Under the pieces are notes generated by a model. It saw only the letters and a program-made list of their open reading frames with translations, had not been told where the DNA came from and ran no database searches. Positions 17,670 through 27,051 of a stretch of DNA of 64,000 nt are shown here, piece after piece. Numbering within the stretch: position 1 is the stretch's first letter; every line of letters starts with the position of its first letter. The position numbers and the translations under genes were made by a program. Source of the stretch: CAZLQF01 sp964561545 (lineage in GTDB: Bacteria; Bacteroidota; Bacteroidia; CAILMK01; CAYYUA01); NCBI GenBank assembly GCA_964561545.1, contig CAZLQF010000014.1, positions 1-64,000 of the forward strand, written 5' to 3'.

Positions 17670-18959
17670 TCAGGAAGCTTCACTTTGGTGAGGAATTTCT
17701 TTTTGGATCTTTAATCGAACTTCATCGATTTTGGCGCCTGAAACAGCATTAATGACAAATTCAAAAGGCTCGTAACTGATCACGTCTCCTTTTTTGGGTA
17801 TGTCTTCATGAATATTTAGGATAAGGCCTCCAAGCGTTTCATAGTCACCTTCAGGTAAATTTAAATTGTATTGCTCATTGATGTAATCAATTTCAAGGCG
17901 GGCAGAAAAGATATATTCGTTATCACTCACCTGCTTTTCCACCAATTCTTCCTGGTCGTGTTCATCACGTATTTCTCCAAAAATTTCCTCAATAATGTCT
18001 TCAACAGTTATTACACCGGATGTTCCACCAAACTCGTCCACAACTACGGCCATGCTCCGATGTTTTTCTATTAAGTTCTTAAGCAATTCACTGGCTTGCA
18101 TGGCTTCGGTGGCAATAGTAATGGTCATGAGAATTTCATCTATAGAAGCGGGATTCTTAAAAAGGTCAATGATGTGAACATAGCCTACTATGTTGTCGAT
18201 GTTTTCTTTGTAAATGAGAATCTTAGAATGGCCCGTGTCTACAAATTTTTGTCTTAGCTCATCGAGGGAGTCATGTTTCTCATTGGCAACTAACTCAGTT
18301 CTGGGGATCATGCATTCCCTCACTCTAACATTGGGAAAGTCGATCGCGTTTTTAAATATTTGAGTGTCAAGCTCTATTTCCCCTCCAGCTTCTTCTTTAT
18401 TGCTTTCTCTTACAAAATCAAAAAGGTCGTAATGATTGAAAACCGGCTTGCTTTCTTCAACTTTTACCCTCAGAAAACGCCTGAGAATAATTTTAGAGAT
18501 CCAGACCACAAAAATATTTAAGGGGTAAAACAAGTAATAAAAAAGGAGAAATGGCCAGGACAAGTAGGTTAAAATGACATTTGGGTTCGCCCGGAAAAGC
18601 GCTTTGGGCAGAAACTCCGCAAATATTAAAACCACAATGCTGGAAATAATAGTAATGGCAATAAATTTAGCAAACCCATAATGTAGCCATTCAAATGGTA
18701 AGCCCATAATCAGTTGGCTTAAAAGCACTTTCATGTAAATCCCGTAAATTACCAAAGCAATGTTATTACCAACCAGGGTGTTGGTCATGAAATAGGAAGG
18801 ATGGTTGATGAAATAGGAGAGTAGTCGAGCGGAGAGCATATTTTGCTTCCGCTTTAATTCTATTTTTAATTTATTGGCACTGTAATAAGCTATTTCGATC
18901 CCGGAGAAAAAACCAGAAAAAATAAGTGCCAGTAAAATAATTGTAAGATTAACATCCAT
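17670..18959 (-). CDS. CNNM/CBS/CorC-domain membrane protein (TlyC/GldE-like)
   Basis: 429 residues: an N-terminal CNNM (DUF21) membrane domain with about four hydrophobic segments (residues 1-160), a CBS-pair module (about 205-330, IPRTELVA, KHRSMAVVVDEFGGTSGVITVED) and a C-terminal CorC_HlyC domain. Such proteins are linked to divalent-cation efflux and are often misnamed hemolysins. In gliding Bacteroidota the paralogue GldE has the same architecture, so a GldE-type role is possible, but no other gld gene is nearby. The stop codon directly abuts the ATG of the RsmI-like gene. Confidence 0.85.
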   Translation of the reverse strand: MDVNLTIILLALIFSGFFSGIEIAYYSANKLKIELKRKQNMLSARLLSYFINHPSYFMTNTLVGNNIALVIYGIYMKVLLSQLIMGLPFEWLHYGFAKFIAITIISSIVVLIFAEFLPKALFRANPNVILTYLSWPFLLFYYLFYPLNIFVVWISKIILRRFLRVKVEESKPVFNHYDLFDFVRESNKEEAGGEIELDTQIFKNAIDFPNVRVRECMIPRTELVANEKHDSLDELRQKFVDTGHSKILIYKENIDNIVGYVHIIDLFKNPASIDEILMTITIATEAMQASELLKNLIEKHRSMAVVVDEFGGTSGVITVEDIIEEIFGEIRDEHDQEELVEKQVSDNEYIFSARLEIDYINEQYNLNLPEGDYETLGGLILNIHEDIPKKGDVISYEPFEFVINAVSGAKIDEVRLKIQKEIPHQSEAS

Positions 18960-19349
18960 TAAAAATAAGCTGCTTTGTAAGCATCAAAATTTAAGAAAAA
19001 CAATGAGATAATAGCACGGTAAGGTTTGAATGAGTAATAATCAAATGTTTAAAAGCGTAAAGCGTATTTTTTTAGCATTGAAGGATGAACTTGTTTGTAA
19101 TTATCTATGCAATACAATTTGTCACCTTTCTTTTTTCTTTTCCTGATCAAGTTGCAAGCTGTAAAGCCAAATTAAATTAAAAAAAACCGATCTTTTTACC
19201 AGCCAAAAGTTAAAACTAGTACCAACTTAACCCTAAAATTAAATATTTCAATCTTATTTCTAAAATGTTACGGTCAGTTAGCCTCTTAAAAGCCTTTTTC
19301 TAAGATCTTAAAACAGGCATTGATGATGGTAAAGACATTTGGTTCCCTG
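18960..19349. other. intergenic region between tRNA-Leu and the CNNM gene
   Basis: No coding frame is supported. The only symmetry noticed is a 10-bp palindrome TAAGATCTTA inside a GCCT...AGGC pair near 19289-19316, downstream of the tRNA on its strand. It lacks a clean U-run, so termination of the tRNA transcript is not shown. Confidence 0.35.
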
Positions 19350-19433
19350 TGCCGATGGTGGGATTCGAACCCACACGGGTTTTAACCCACTACGACCTGA
19401 ACGTAGCGCGTCTACCAATTCCGCCACATCGGC
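19350..19433 (-). tRNA. tRNA-Leu(CAG)
   Basis: An 84-base class II tRNA. The acceptor stem GCCGATG pairs with CATCGGC over seven bases, followed by the A discriminator, and CCA is not encoded. The anticodon stem CTACG/CGTAG encloses the loop TTCAGGT, giving anticodon CAG (plus-strand 19397-19399), which reads CUG. A long variable arm and a canonical T-loop (GGTTCGAATCC) fit tRNA-Leu. Confidence 0.97.
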
Positions 19434-19443
19434 CTTAAAGCCG

Positions 19444-19473
19444 CAAAATTACTTATTTTTTAGGTTTTACAAA
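19444..19473 (-). promoter_or_regulatory. tRNA-Leu promoter
   Basis: Both elements are exact: TTTG (19473-19470) and TAATTTTG (19451-19444) with an 18-base spacer. Transcription would start about five bases ahead of the mature tRNA 5' end at 19433. Confidence 0.75.
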
Positions 19474-19482
19474 GTTTCATGT

Positions 19483-19490
19483 TAGTTTTG
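19483..19490 (+). promoter_or_regulatory. candidate -7 box for the symporter gene
   Basis: TAGTTTTG is an exact TAnnTTTG match that would give a 5' UTR of about 47 bases before 19543. The -33 element is poor (T-rich, no TTTG). It lies ten bases from the divergent tRNA promoter. Confidence 0.45.
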
Positions 19491-19542
19491 TTCCCTCAAA
19501 TGAGTACCTAAGCAAAACACTTAAAGAACGAACCTTGAACTT

Positions 19543-20823
19543 ATGAAACGAATACCCATCCATTGGCAGATCATTGGTGGCATCGTCCTTGGTATCTTAT
19601 TTGGCCTTCTTGGTGTCCAATTAGGAATTGAAGAATTTACCAAAAACTGGATTGCCCCCTTTGGTACCATCTTCATTAACCTGCTTAAACTGATTGCCAT
19701 TCCGTTAATTCTTGTATCCTTGATCAATGGCGTTTCGAACCTCAAAAATGTGGCTAAACTCTCAAGAATTGGCGGAAAAACCATAGGCATTTATATGATG
19801 ACTACTGTGATTGCGATTACGGTAGGGTTGATATTCGTAAATAGCATGCAGCCTGGCAAAACCTTTTCAGAGGATAAGCAAATGGAGCTTCGGGAACAAC
19901 ATGCTGACCAATCAGCCGAACAAGCCATGACCGCCAAAGAAGTACAGGAAGAGGGGCCATTGCAATTTTTGGTGGACATTGTGCCACAAAACTTTTTCAA
20001 TGCCGTAGGTGATAATTCCAAGATGTTACAAGTGATCTTCTTTTCCTTGCTATTTGGAATAGCCATGGTCATGGTACCTGACGATAAAACCAAGACGCTC
20101 AAAAACTTATTAGAAGGATTAAATGAGATCATCCTTAAAATTGTAGAGCTTATTATGCGTTTTGCCCCAATTGGGGTTTTTGCCTTGTTAGCCGGGCAAA
20201 TAACGGATTTTGCAGGGGAGGAATTGGCCCAACTTTTTCAGGCATTGGGCTATTACAGCTTAACTGTGGTACTTGGCCTTGCCTTTTTAATGTTCCTGCT
20301 TTATCCCACCATTATATCTATTTTTACAAAACTCAATTACAAGCAATTTATCCAAGGAATCGGGCCAGCCCAGATGCTTGGTTTTTCCACAAGTTCAAGT
20401 GCTGCAACGTTGCCAGTCACTATGGATCGGTCTGAAAAGAAGCTGGGTGTTTCAGAAGAGGTATCAAGTTTTGTATTGCCGCTCGGAGCCACCATCAATA
20501 TGGATGGCACCAGTCTATACCAAAGCGTTGCGGCTGTATTCATCGCTCAGGCATTTGGCTTTGATCTTACCATTGGTCAGCAAATTACCATTGTTTTAAC
20601 CGCTACCCTGGCATCAATCGGTTCTGCAGCTGTTCCCGGGGCCGGGATTATTATGCTGGTTATTGTGTTGGAATCTATTGGACTGGATCCTAAAGGAATC
20701 AGCCTGATTGTTGCGGTTGACCGGCCTTTAGATATGCTTAGGACCTCAGTCAATGTTACAGGTGATGGCATGGTAGCCTCCATTATAGCAGAAACGGAAA
20801 ATGAACTTGAGCCAGCTGTTTAA
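19543..20823 (+). CDS. dicarboxylate/amino acid:cation symporter (DAACS family)
   Basis: A 426-residue inner-membrane carrier of the GltP/DctA family that moves C4-dicarboxylates or acidic amino acids with Na+ or H+. Signature segments are GFSTSSSAATLPVT (the serine-rich re-entrant loop HP1), GATINMDGTSLYQ (the NMDGT cation site) and VDRPLDMLRTSVNVTGD (helix 8 substrate Asp/Arg region). About eight transmembrane helices are visible. A charged, Gln/Glu-rich loop at residues 108-134 (KEDKQ...MTAKEVQEEG) is a periplasmic insertion seen in some relatives. The substrate cannot be fixed from sequence. It lies ten bases ahead of the SDR gene. Confidence 0.93.
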   Translation: MKRIPIHWQIIGGIVLGILFGLLGVQLGIEEFTKNWIAPFGTIFINLLKLIAIPLILVSLINGVSNLKNVAKLSRIGGKTIGIYMMTTVIAITVGLIFVNSMQPGKTFSEDKQMELREQHADQSAEQAMTAKEVQEEGPLQFLVDIVPQNFFNAVGDNSKMLQVIFFSLLFGIAMVMVPDDKTKTLKNLLEGLNEIILKIVELIMRFAPIGVFALLAGQITDFAGEELAQLFQALGYYSLTVVLGLAFLMFLLYPTIISIFTKLNYKQFIQGIGPAQMLGFSTSSSAATLPVTMDRSEKKLGVSEEVSSFVLPLGATINMDGTSLYQSVAAVFIAQAFGFDLTIGQQITIVLTATLASIGSAAVPGAGIIMLVIVLESIGLDPKGISLIVAVDRPLDMLRTSVNVTGDGMVASIIAETENELEPAV

Positions 20824-20833
20824 AACTACAACT

Positions 20834-21544
20834 ATGCGATACTACTTCATTACTGGAACAAGTACAGGGATAGGTAAAGCAATAACCGAAGAGGCCTTAA
20901 AACGAGGTAACCATGTAATGGGATTCAGCCGAAGAAATACCATAGAACATGCCAACTATACCCACAATGCTATTGATTTGAGTGATCTTGATCAAACCAA
21001 AAAAATCAGCTTTACCTTACCCAACCCTGATCAATACCAAGGCATCGTGTTGGTGAATAACGCAGGAGTTATAGAGCCTGTCCAATATTTAGGCAACATG
21101 GATCCTGATGAAGTTATCAAGCACTACCATGTCAATATGATAGCCCCTGTGCTCCTGATCAATCAATTTTTAAAAGCTTTTAAAAATTTTAAAGGCGACC
21201 AATGTGTTTTCAATGTTAGCTCAGGTGCTGCTAAATATCCGGTGGATGGTTGGAATTGTTATTGCAGTAGTAAAGCTGCTTTGGACATGGTTAGTCAGGT
21301 AGGCGACCTTGAAAATGAAAAAAGCAACGGAAATTGCCGATTTTATGCAATTGCACCGGGCGTAGTTGATACACCCATGCAGGACCAAATTAGAAGTGCA
21401 GAAGAATCAGCATTTAGCCGTTTGCAGGAATTTATCAATTACAAAAAGGAAAATGTGCTGGTACCGCCAGAACAGGTGGCCCACCGTCTGGTAGATATTA
21501 TGGAAGACACTGAAAGCCATAAAAATGTGATTGATCGGATTTAA
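20834..21544 (+). CDS. SDR-family NAD(P)-dependent oxidoreductase
   Basis: A 236-residue classical short-chain dehydrogenase. TGTSTGIG is the TGxxxGxG cofactor loop, NNAGVIEP is the NNAG structural motif, VSSGAAKYP provides the catalytic Ser and YCSSK the YxxxK pair. The open frame reaches back to 20801 inside the symporter gene, but the family N-terminus is MRYYFITG, so the ATG at 20834 is used. That leaves a ten-base gap after the symporter stop and suggests co-transcription. The natural substrate is unknown. Confidence 0.88.
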   Translation: MRYYFITGTSTGIGKAITEEALKRGNHVMGFSRRNTIEHANYTHNAIDLSDLDQTKKISFTLPNPDQYQGIVLVNNAGVIEPVQYLGNMDPDEVIKHYHVNMIAPVLLINQFLKAFKNFKGDQCVFNVSSGAAKYPVDGWNCYCSSKAALDMVSQVGDLENEKSNGNCRFYAIAPGVVDTPMQDQIRSAEESAFSRLQEFINYKKENVLVPPEQVAHRLVDIMEDTESHKNVIDRI

Positions 21545-21593
21545 TTACGGATCATTTTTGTACGGACAGGCAAGTAATATAAAACGTTAATTC

Positions 21594-23681
21594 ATGAATC
21601 TAATTAGACCTCTTAATTTATTAGCACTCTTTCTACTGCCACTCACCTTACTTAGTCAGAAAGATGAGAAGTTTTGCGGGACTGATGAATACTACCAGGA
21701 TCAATTGGAAAAGAATCCTGAATTAAAAAAATTAGAACAGGCGTCTAATGATTTTGCTGAAGGTTATCAACCACCCATGACCAAAAATGGGCAAAAGTAT
21801 ATTATACCAGTAGTTTTTCACGTCATGCACACCTATGGGCCCGAAAATGTGGATAAAGAAAGAATCCTGGCCAATTTTAAGACGTTAAATGAAGATTACC
21901 AAAAACAAAATTCAGATACTCAGTTCGTAAGAGATCAATTTAAATCCCTAATTGCTGACCATAACATTGAGTTCCGCTTAGCAAGGGTTGATCCCCAAGG
22001 CAATTGTACGGATGGTATAGAAAGGCATTATTCAGAAAATACCAACAGTGCCAATGACAATGTAAAGCGCGAAGTACAATGGGATCCGGACAGGTATTTA
22101 AACGTATGGATTGTAGGAACAATAAATCGCGGTGGCAATACCAACATTGGGGGTTACGCCAATTTTCCTTGGGATAAGCCTTACAAGGATAATGATGGCA
22201 TTGTAATTATAGCCAGGAGCATTGATGGAGGTGATCGAACATTAACCCATGAGGTAGGCCATTATTTGGGGCTTTACCACCCGTTTCAAGGAGGATGTAA
22301 TCAGTGGAATGTTAATAGTAATGATGAGGTAGACGATACTCCTATGACTGAAGACCGGGACGGCATTATAAGTAGTTGTGATGGCCGGAATACTTGTGAT
22401 CTGGATTTTCCACAAGGACAGGACAAGCCGGATATGCTCGATAATTTTATGGACTATACCCCTTGTGGTCGAATGTTTACTAAAGGCCAGAAAACCAGGA
22501 GCCTGTCTTATTTAGATCCCAATAATACTAATAATAGGGCGCAAATGGTATCGCAATCCAATTTGGCTTATACAGGCGTATTGGATACCATTCAAAATAA
22601 AAAACCCCTTGCTTATTTTGATACTGAGGAAAAAGAAATTTGTTCAGGAGATTCAACCCAATTTGAGCAGGTTACATGCCAAGGTAACCCTGACTCATTT
22701 AAGTGGTATTTCCAAGGAGGCGAGCCCAAGGTTTCAACCAAAGCCAACCCTCAAGTATTGTACAAGGACACGGGTAGTTACAACGTGACCTTAGTGGTTG
22801 CTAATGAGAACGGTAAAGACAGTGTTACCCTTAAAAATCATGTAAATGTAATTCAAGGAGAACCAGTGAGCTCTAATCCATTTCAAGCAAATCTGGACTC
22901 AGGCAATTTGAAAGCTAAAGGGTGGCGTTTTAAACAAACCCTTCCTGATGACACGGGTTGGCAATTGTCCTCCAAAGCATCATTCACTGGCACTAAAAGC
23001 CTTTATTTAAATAATTACAACCTTGATAGAGAGAACTTAACTTATTCGGTAATTACCCCTAAACTCAATCTTTATGAACCCAAAAGTATCAAACTTACTT
23101 TTAATTATGCTTATGCCAATCTTTCCAATTCTTCTACCGATAAAATGACCATTGAAGTCTCTAACGATTGTGGAGCTACCTGGAAATCAGTGGCCAATAT
23201 GTTTAACCTGACATTAAAAACCACTGATAATCCTGTCAGTGAAGATTTTGTTCCAAGCCCTAACCAATGGGATGAACAAGTTGTGAATTTTAACACGGTT
23301 GATTCCGGACAAATATTCCTTAAATTCAATTTTATTACTGGTAAAGGCAATAATATCTATATGGACAATATTAGGTTTGGCTACTCGGTAGGTATGGAGG
23401 AAAGGGGCAACCAGCAAGGGCAACTGCGCTTATATCCCAACCCAGTTCAGGACAAATTGAACCTGTCAATAAGTAATGTGAGCGCTGGCAATGCGCAATT
23501 AACGATAAGAAATATGGTAGGTCAGGAACTAAGTAGGCGGAACATTCAATTAAACAATCCTACGGAAAATAATGTTAAATTGGACGTTGAAAATTTGAAC
23601 ATTCAAGATGCAGGCGTTTACTTCTTGATGGTTGAAACTGAAGATTCCAGAATTGTTAAAAAGTTTAACTACGTTAAATAA
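21594..23681 (+). CDS. secreted M43 (pappalysin-like) metalloprotease with T9SS sorting domain
   Basis: A 695-residue exported protein. A signal peptide occupies residues 1-21, followed by a propeptide-like segment. The M43 zinc protease domain has H219, E220, H223 and H229 in HEVGHYLGLYH and the Met-turn NFMDYTPC. A PKD-like domain follows (about 345-430; YFDTEEKEICSGDS onwards), then a beta-rich jelly-roll-like domain (about 440-600) and a T9SS type A C-terminal domain (LRLYPNPVQDKLNLS to the terminal basic strand). Cysteines in the protease domain resemble the extra disulfides of pappalysins. A promoter-like TTG-19-CATTTTTG overlaps the end of the preceding SDR gene. Confidence 0.92.
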   Translation: MNLIRPLNLLALFLLPLTLLSQKDEKFCGTDEYYQDQLEKNPELKKLEQASNDFAEGYQPPMTKNGQKYIIPVVFHVMHTYGPENVDKERILANFKTLNEDYQKQNSDTQFVRDQFKSLIADHNIEFRLARVDPQGNCTDGIERHYSENTNSANDNVKREVQWDPDRYLNVWIVGTINRGGNTNIGGYANFPWDKPYKDNDGIVIIARSIDGGDRTLTHEVGHYLGLYHPFQGGCNQWNVNSNDEVDDTPMTEDRDGIISSCDGRNTCDLDFPQGQDKPDMLDNFMDYTPCGRMFTKGQKTRSLSYLDPNNTNNRAQMVSQSNLAYTGVLDTIQNKKPLAYFDTEEKEICSGDSTQFEQVTCQGNPDSFKWYFQGGEPKVSTKANPQVLYKDTGSYNVTLVVANENGKDSVTLKNHVNVIQGEPVSSNPFQANLDSGNLKAKGWRFKQTLPDDTGWQLSSKASFTGTKSLYLNNYNLDRENLTYSVITPKLNLYEPKSIKLTFNYAYANLSNSSTDKMTIEVSNDCGATWKSVANMFNLTLKTTDNPVSEDFVPSPNQWDEQVVNFNTVDSGQIFLKFNFITGKGNNIYMDNIRFGYSVGMEERGNQQGQLRLYPNPVQDKLNLSISNVSAGNAQLTIRNMVGQELSRRNIQLNNPTENNVKLDVENLNIQDAGVYFLMVETEDSRIVKKFNYVK

Positions 23682-23700
23682 ACCATTAGCTTTAATACGA

Positions 23701-23733
23701 TTTGTTTGCTATTGCTTTAATCTCATAAAATTG
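23701..23733 (+). promoter_or_regulatory. candidate topA promoter
   Basis: Tandem TTTG at 23701-23708 is followed after 17 bases by TAAAATTG (23726-23733), one base from TAnnTTTG. The predicted 5' UTR is about 17 bases. Confidence 0.4.
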
Positions 23734-23755
23734 TGATATCATAAAAAAGGTATTT

Positions 23756-26116
23756 ATGACAAAAAATGTTGTCATAGTTGAATCACCAGCCAAAGCTAAG
23801 ACCATCAAAAAGTTCTTGGGAAATGATTTTGATGTTACCTCTTGCTATGGGCATATACGTGATTTGGCTCCGGACAAAATGTCTGTGGATATAGAAAAGA
23901 ATTATGAACCTCAGTACCAGATTCCTTCGGATAAGAAGAAGCTGGTAAAGGAGTTGAAACAGCTGGTGAAAGACGCTGAGCAAGTTTGGCTGGCCACAGA
24001 TGAGGATCGCGAAGGTGAGGCCATTTCATGGCATTTAAAAAAGGCTTTGGAGTTAAACGAAAATCAAATTAACCGAATTGTTTTTCATGAGATTACCAAG
24101 CAAGCCATCCAGAATGCCATTGAGAATCCGAGGAAGATCGATAAGAAACTGGTGGATGCCCAGCAAGCTCGTAGGATACTGGACCGCTTGGTTGGGTTTG
24201 AACTTTCTCCCGTTTTATGGAAAAAAGTGCAGCCTGCTTTATCTGCTGGCCGTGTTCAATCAGTGGCTGTTCGGCTTATTGTAGAGCGAGAGCGGGAAAT
24301 CAATGATTTCAAGCCGGACAATTTTTTCAGAGTGTCAGCCGAACTCCATCCTGTCAATGACAAGGGAGCGGTAGAAGAAGCAGTGTTAAAAGCTGAGTTG
24401 CCGCATAAATATCAGCAATATGAGGAGGCGAAGAAGTTCATTGATAATTGTAACGGTTCCAGCTTTCACATAGACTCCATTGAAAAGAAACCAGCTAAAC
24501 GCAAACCTTCGCCACCCTTTACTACTTCTACTTTGCAACAAGAGGCAGGCAGAAAGCTTGGTTTTTCAGTATCCCGTACCATGACCCTTGCTCAAAAACT
24601 ATATGAAGCTGGCCGCATAACTTACATGCGTACCGATTCCGTTAGTCTTTCAGATGAGGCGAGAAGTTCTGCTGAAGATGAGATCAAAAAGACATATGGT
24701 GACAAATATGCCAAGCCACGGCAATATCAGACCAAAAATCAAAGTGCTCAGGAAGCACACGAGGCTATCAGGCCTACCTCAATGAACACTAAAAGTGTTA
24801 AGGGTGAAGGGGAAAATAAACTTTATGATTTGATCTATAAGCGAACCCTTGCTTCCCAAATGGCTGACGCTGAACTTGAAAAAACCAACGTTAAGGTTGG
24901 CATATCAAACAGCAATGAGCAATTAACAGCTAAAGGAGAAGTGGTTAAGTTTGATGGTTTTTTAAAAGTTTATATTGAATCCTCCGATGATGAAGAGGAA
25001 AAAGATAAAGGAGAAACCCTGTTACCTCCTATTAAAGAAGGACAGCAACTATCGCTGGATGCAATGAGAGCCACCGAAAGGTTTACCAAACCACCCGCTC
25101 GCTACACCGAGGCATCTTTGGTTAAAAAACTTGAAGAACTTGGTATTGGAAGGCCTTCCACCTATGCACCTACCATCTCTACCATCCAAAAGCGGGGCTA
25201 TGTAACTAAAACCAATAAAGATGGTCAAGAAAGGAATTATAAAGTAATCGCTTTGAGCGATGGAACTGTTCAGGAACTTGAGAAAACCGAAACCTACGGT
25301 GCTGAAAAGGGCAAAATATTCCCCACCAACACTGGTATGGTCGTTAATGATTTCCTTACTGAGTATTTCTCCAACATTGTGGATTATAACTTTACTGCCA
25401 ATGTTGAGAAGCAGTTTGATGAAATTGCAAGCGGTACTGAAGATTGGCACAAAATGATCGATAATTTTTATACCCGCTTTCACCCAATTGTAGAAGATAC
25501 TGAAAAAAATACCAGTAAATTCAAAGGCGAACGCTACCTGGGTAAGGACCCAAGTTCTGGGAATGAAGTTTACGTTAAGTTAGGGAAATACGGTGGCTAC
25601 GTTCAGAAAGGCTCCAGTGAGGGCGATGAAAAACCTGAATTTGCGAAATTGCGTGAAGGCCAGCTTATAGAAAACATTACCCTTGAACAAGCCCTGGAAT
25701 TGTTCAAATTGCCTCGACATTTGGGCGAATATCAGAATTATGACGTAGCTGCCTCTGTGGGCCGTTACGGCCCCTATATCAGGCACGGATCCAAATTTTA
25801 TTCGCTTCCTCAAGAAGATGATCCATATACTGTAATGTACGACCGAGCCATTGAAATTATTGAGGAAAAGAAGAAAGAAGAAGCTAAAAAGAACATCAAC
25901 ACCTTTGAATATGATGGTAAAGAGCTAAGGGTCTTGAACGGGCCTTACGGGCCCTACATCTCCTACGATAAACAAAACTACAAGATACCCAAGGACTACG
26001 AAGCCCATGAGCTTACCTTAGATGATTGTATAAAGATCCTTGAAGATCCTAAGAATCAATCGAAGAAAAAGCGAAAAGGTGGCGGTAATAAAAAAACATC
26101 TAAGAAAAGCTCCTAA
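23756..26116 (+). CDS. topA: DNA topoisomerase I
   Basis: A 786-residue type IA topoisomerase that relaxes negative supercoils. The TOPRIM domain opens the protein (VIVESPAKAKTIKKFLG, then DEDREGEAISWHL with the metal-binding acidic triad). The active-site tyrosine is Y290 in ITYMRTDS. The C-terminus has glycine-rich topoisomerase repeats (KYGGYVQKG, RYGPYIRHG, PYGPYISYD) instead of four-cysteine zinc fingers, and ends in a Lys/Ser-rich tail suited to DNA contact. The SirB1-like gene starts 18 bases after its stop. Confidence 0.97.
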   Translation: MTKNVVIVESPAKAKTIKKFLGNDFDVTSCYGHIRDLAPDKMSVDIEKNYEPQYQIPSDKKKLVKELKQLVKDAEQVWLATDEDREGEAISWHLKKALELNENQINRIVFHEITKQAIQNAIENPRKIDKKLVDAQQARRILDRLVGFELSPVLWKKVQPALSAGRVQSVAVRLIVEREREINDFKPDNFFRVSAELHPVNDKGAVEEAVLKAELPHKYQQYEEAKKFIDNCNGSSFHIDSIEKKPAKRKPSPPFTTSTLQQEAGRKLGFSVSRTMTLAQKLYEAGRITYMRTDSVSLSDEARSSAEDEIKKTYGDKYAKPRQYQTKNQSAQEAHEAIRPTSMNTKSVKGEGENKLYDLIYKRTLASQMADAELEKTNVKVGISNSNEQLTAKGEVVKFDGFLKVYIESSDDEEEKDKGETLLPPIKEGQQLSLDAMRATERFTKPPARYTEASLVKKLEELGIGRPSTYAPTISTIQKRGYVTKTNKDGQERNYKVIALSDGTVQELEKTETYGAEKGKIFPTNTGMVVNDFLTEYFSNIVDYNFTANVEKQFDEIASGTEDWHKMIDNFYTRFHPIVEDTEKNTSKFKGERYLGKDPSSGNEVYVKLGKYGGYVQKGSSEGDEKPEFAKLREGQLIENITLEQALELFKLPRHLGEYQNYDVAASVGRYGPYIRHGSKFYSLPQEDDPYTVMYDRAIEIIEEKKKEEAKKNINTFEYDGKELRVLNGPYGPYISYDKQNYKIPKDYEAHELTLDDCIKILEDPKNQSKKKRKGGGNKKTSKKSS

Positions 26117-26133
26117 ATTTCAGGGAGGTCATA

Positions 26134-27051
26134 ATGCCTGAAAAAAACGAATTAGAAGCCCTTGTTTATTTGTTGGATGACGCTGATGAAGAAGTGGTGA
26201 AACATGTGACAGATCAACTGCTATCCTATGGGAAATCTATTATCCCCGTATTGGAAGACCTTTCGCTAGAAAAACCTGATGATTATCCCCAATCCAAAAT
26301 CGATGATGTAATTCAGGAGATTCAATTTTCCGAAATATCTGATCAGTTTTTAAGCTGGGCTCAAAGTGGTGCTGGTGATTTGCTGCAAGGCGCATATTTA
26401 GTGGCCAAATACAGGTATCCGGGCCTTGAGCGCGAGGAAATCGAAGACAGGATCAATAAGATCAAACTGGACGTTTGGCTTGAATTAAGCAACCATTTAA
26501 CACCGCTTGAAAAAGTAAAGAAGTTTAATTACATATTTTATAATTACTACAAATTTCAGGGTGATGTAGATGACTACCATGCGCCTGAAAATTCGTTGAT
26601 CAATAAGGTTGTTGAGAAAAAGAAAGGCAATCCTATATCGCTGGCCATTGTATACTCAGTAATTGCACAGCGCTTGGGTATTCCCGTTTTTGGGGTGAAT
26701 TTACCCCAGCACTTTATACTTGCGTATAAAGATGACCGGCAATTCCCAAAAGACAATTCTTTACAAGGTTTTAACTATTTAACACCTGACCAGGCTGGTG
26801 AAACGCTATTTTACATCAATGCCTTCAACCGCGGCACCGTTTTTAATAAATGGAACATTGACCAGTTCCTGAAACAACTTAACATTGACAAGCATGTCAT
26901 GTATTATGAGCCATGCTCCAATGTGGATACCATTCTAAGGGTTCTACGCAACCTTGTTTTTTCTTTTGAATCAACAGAAGAAGATAAAAAGGTTAGTGAT
27001 CTTAACAGGCTTCACGAGCTTTTAGAACCTTATTCTGAAGGTTATAGCTAA
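26134..27051 (+). CDS. SirB1-like transglutaminase-fold protein
   Basis: A 305-residue protein with the transglutaminase-like (SirB1/YchA) domain: NSLINKVVEKKKGNPISLAIVY, cut here to its GNPISL core, followed by RLGIPVFGVNLPQHFIL. The catalytic Cys/His/Asp triad of true transglutaminases is not evident; Ser replaces Cys in NPISLA. The family is usually regarded as non-enzymatic or of unknown activity. It follows topA by 18 bases. Its TAA overlaps the stop codon of the convergent gene. Confidence 0.83.
   Translation: MPEKNELEALVYLLDDADEEVVKHVTDQLLSYGKSIIPVLEDLSLEKPDDYPQSKIDDVIQEIQFSEISDQFLSWAQSGAGDLLQGAYLVAKYRYPGLEREEIEDRINKIKLDVWLELSNHLTPLEKVKKFNYIFYNYYKFQGDVDDYHAPENSLINKVVEKKKGNPISLAIVYSVIAQRLGIPVFGVNLPQHFILAYKDDRQFPKDNSLQGFNYLTPDQAGETLFYINAFNRGTVFNKWNIDQFLKQLNIDKHVMYYEPCSNVDTILRVLRNLVFSFESTEEDKKVSDLNRLHELLEPYSEGYS

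Noticed and set aside
25049..25483. 144-residue minus-strand frame inside topA
   Set aside because: An antisense shadow of a certain gene with no recognisable domain.
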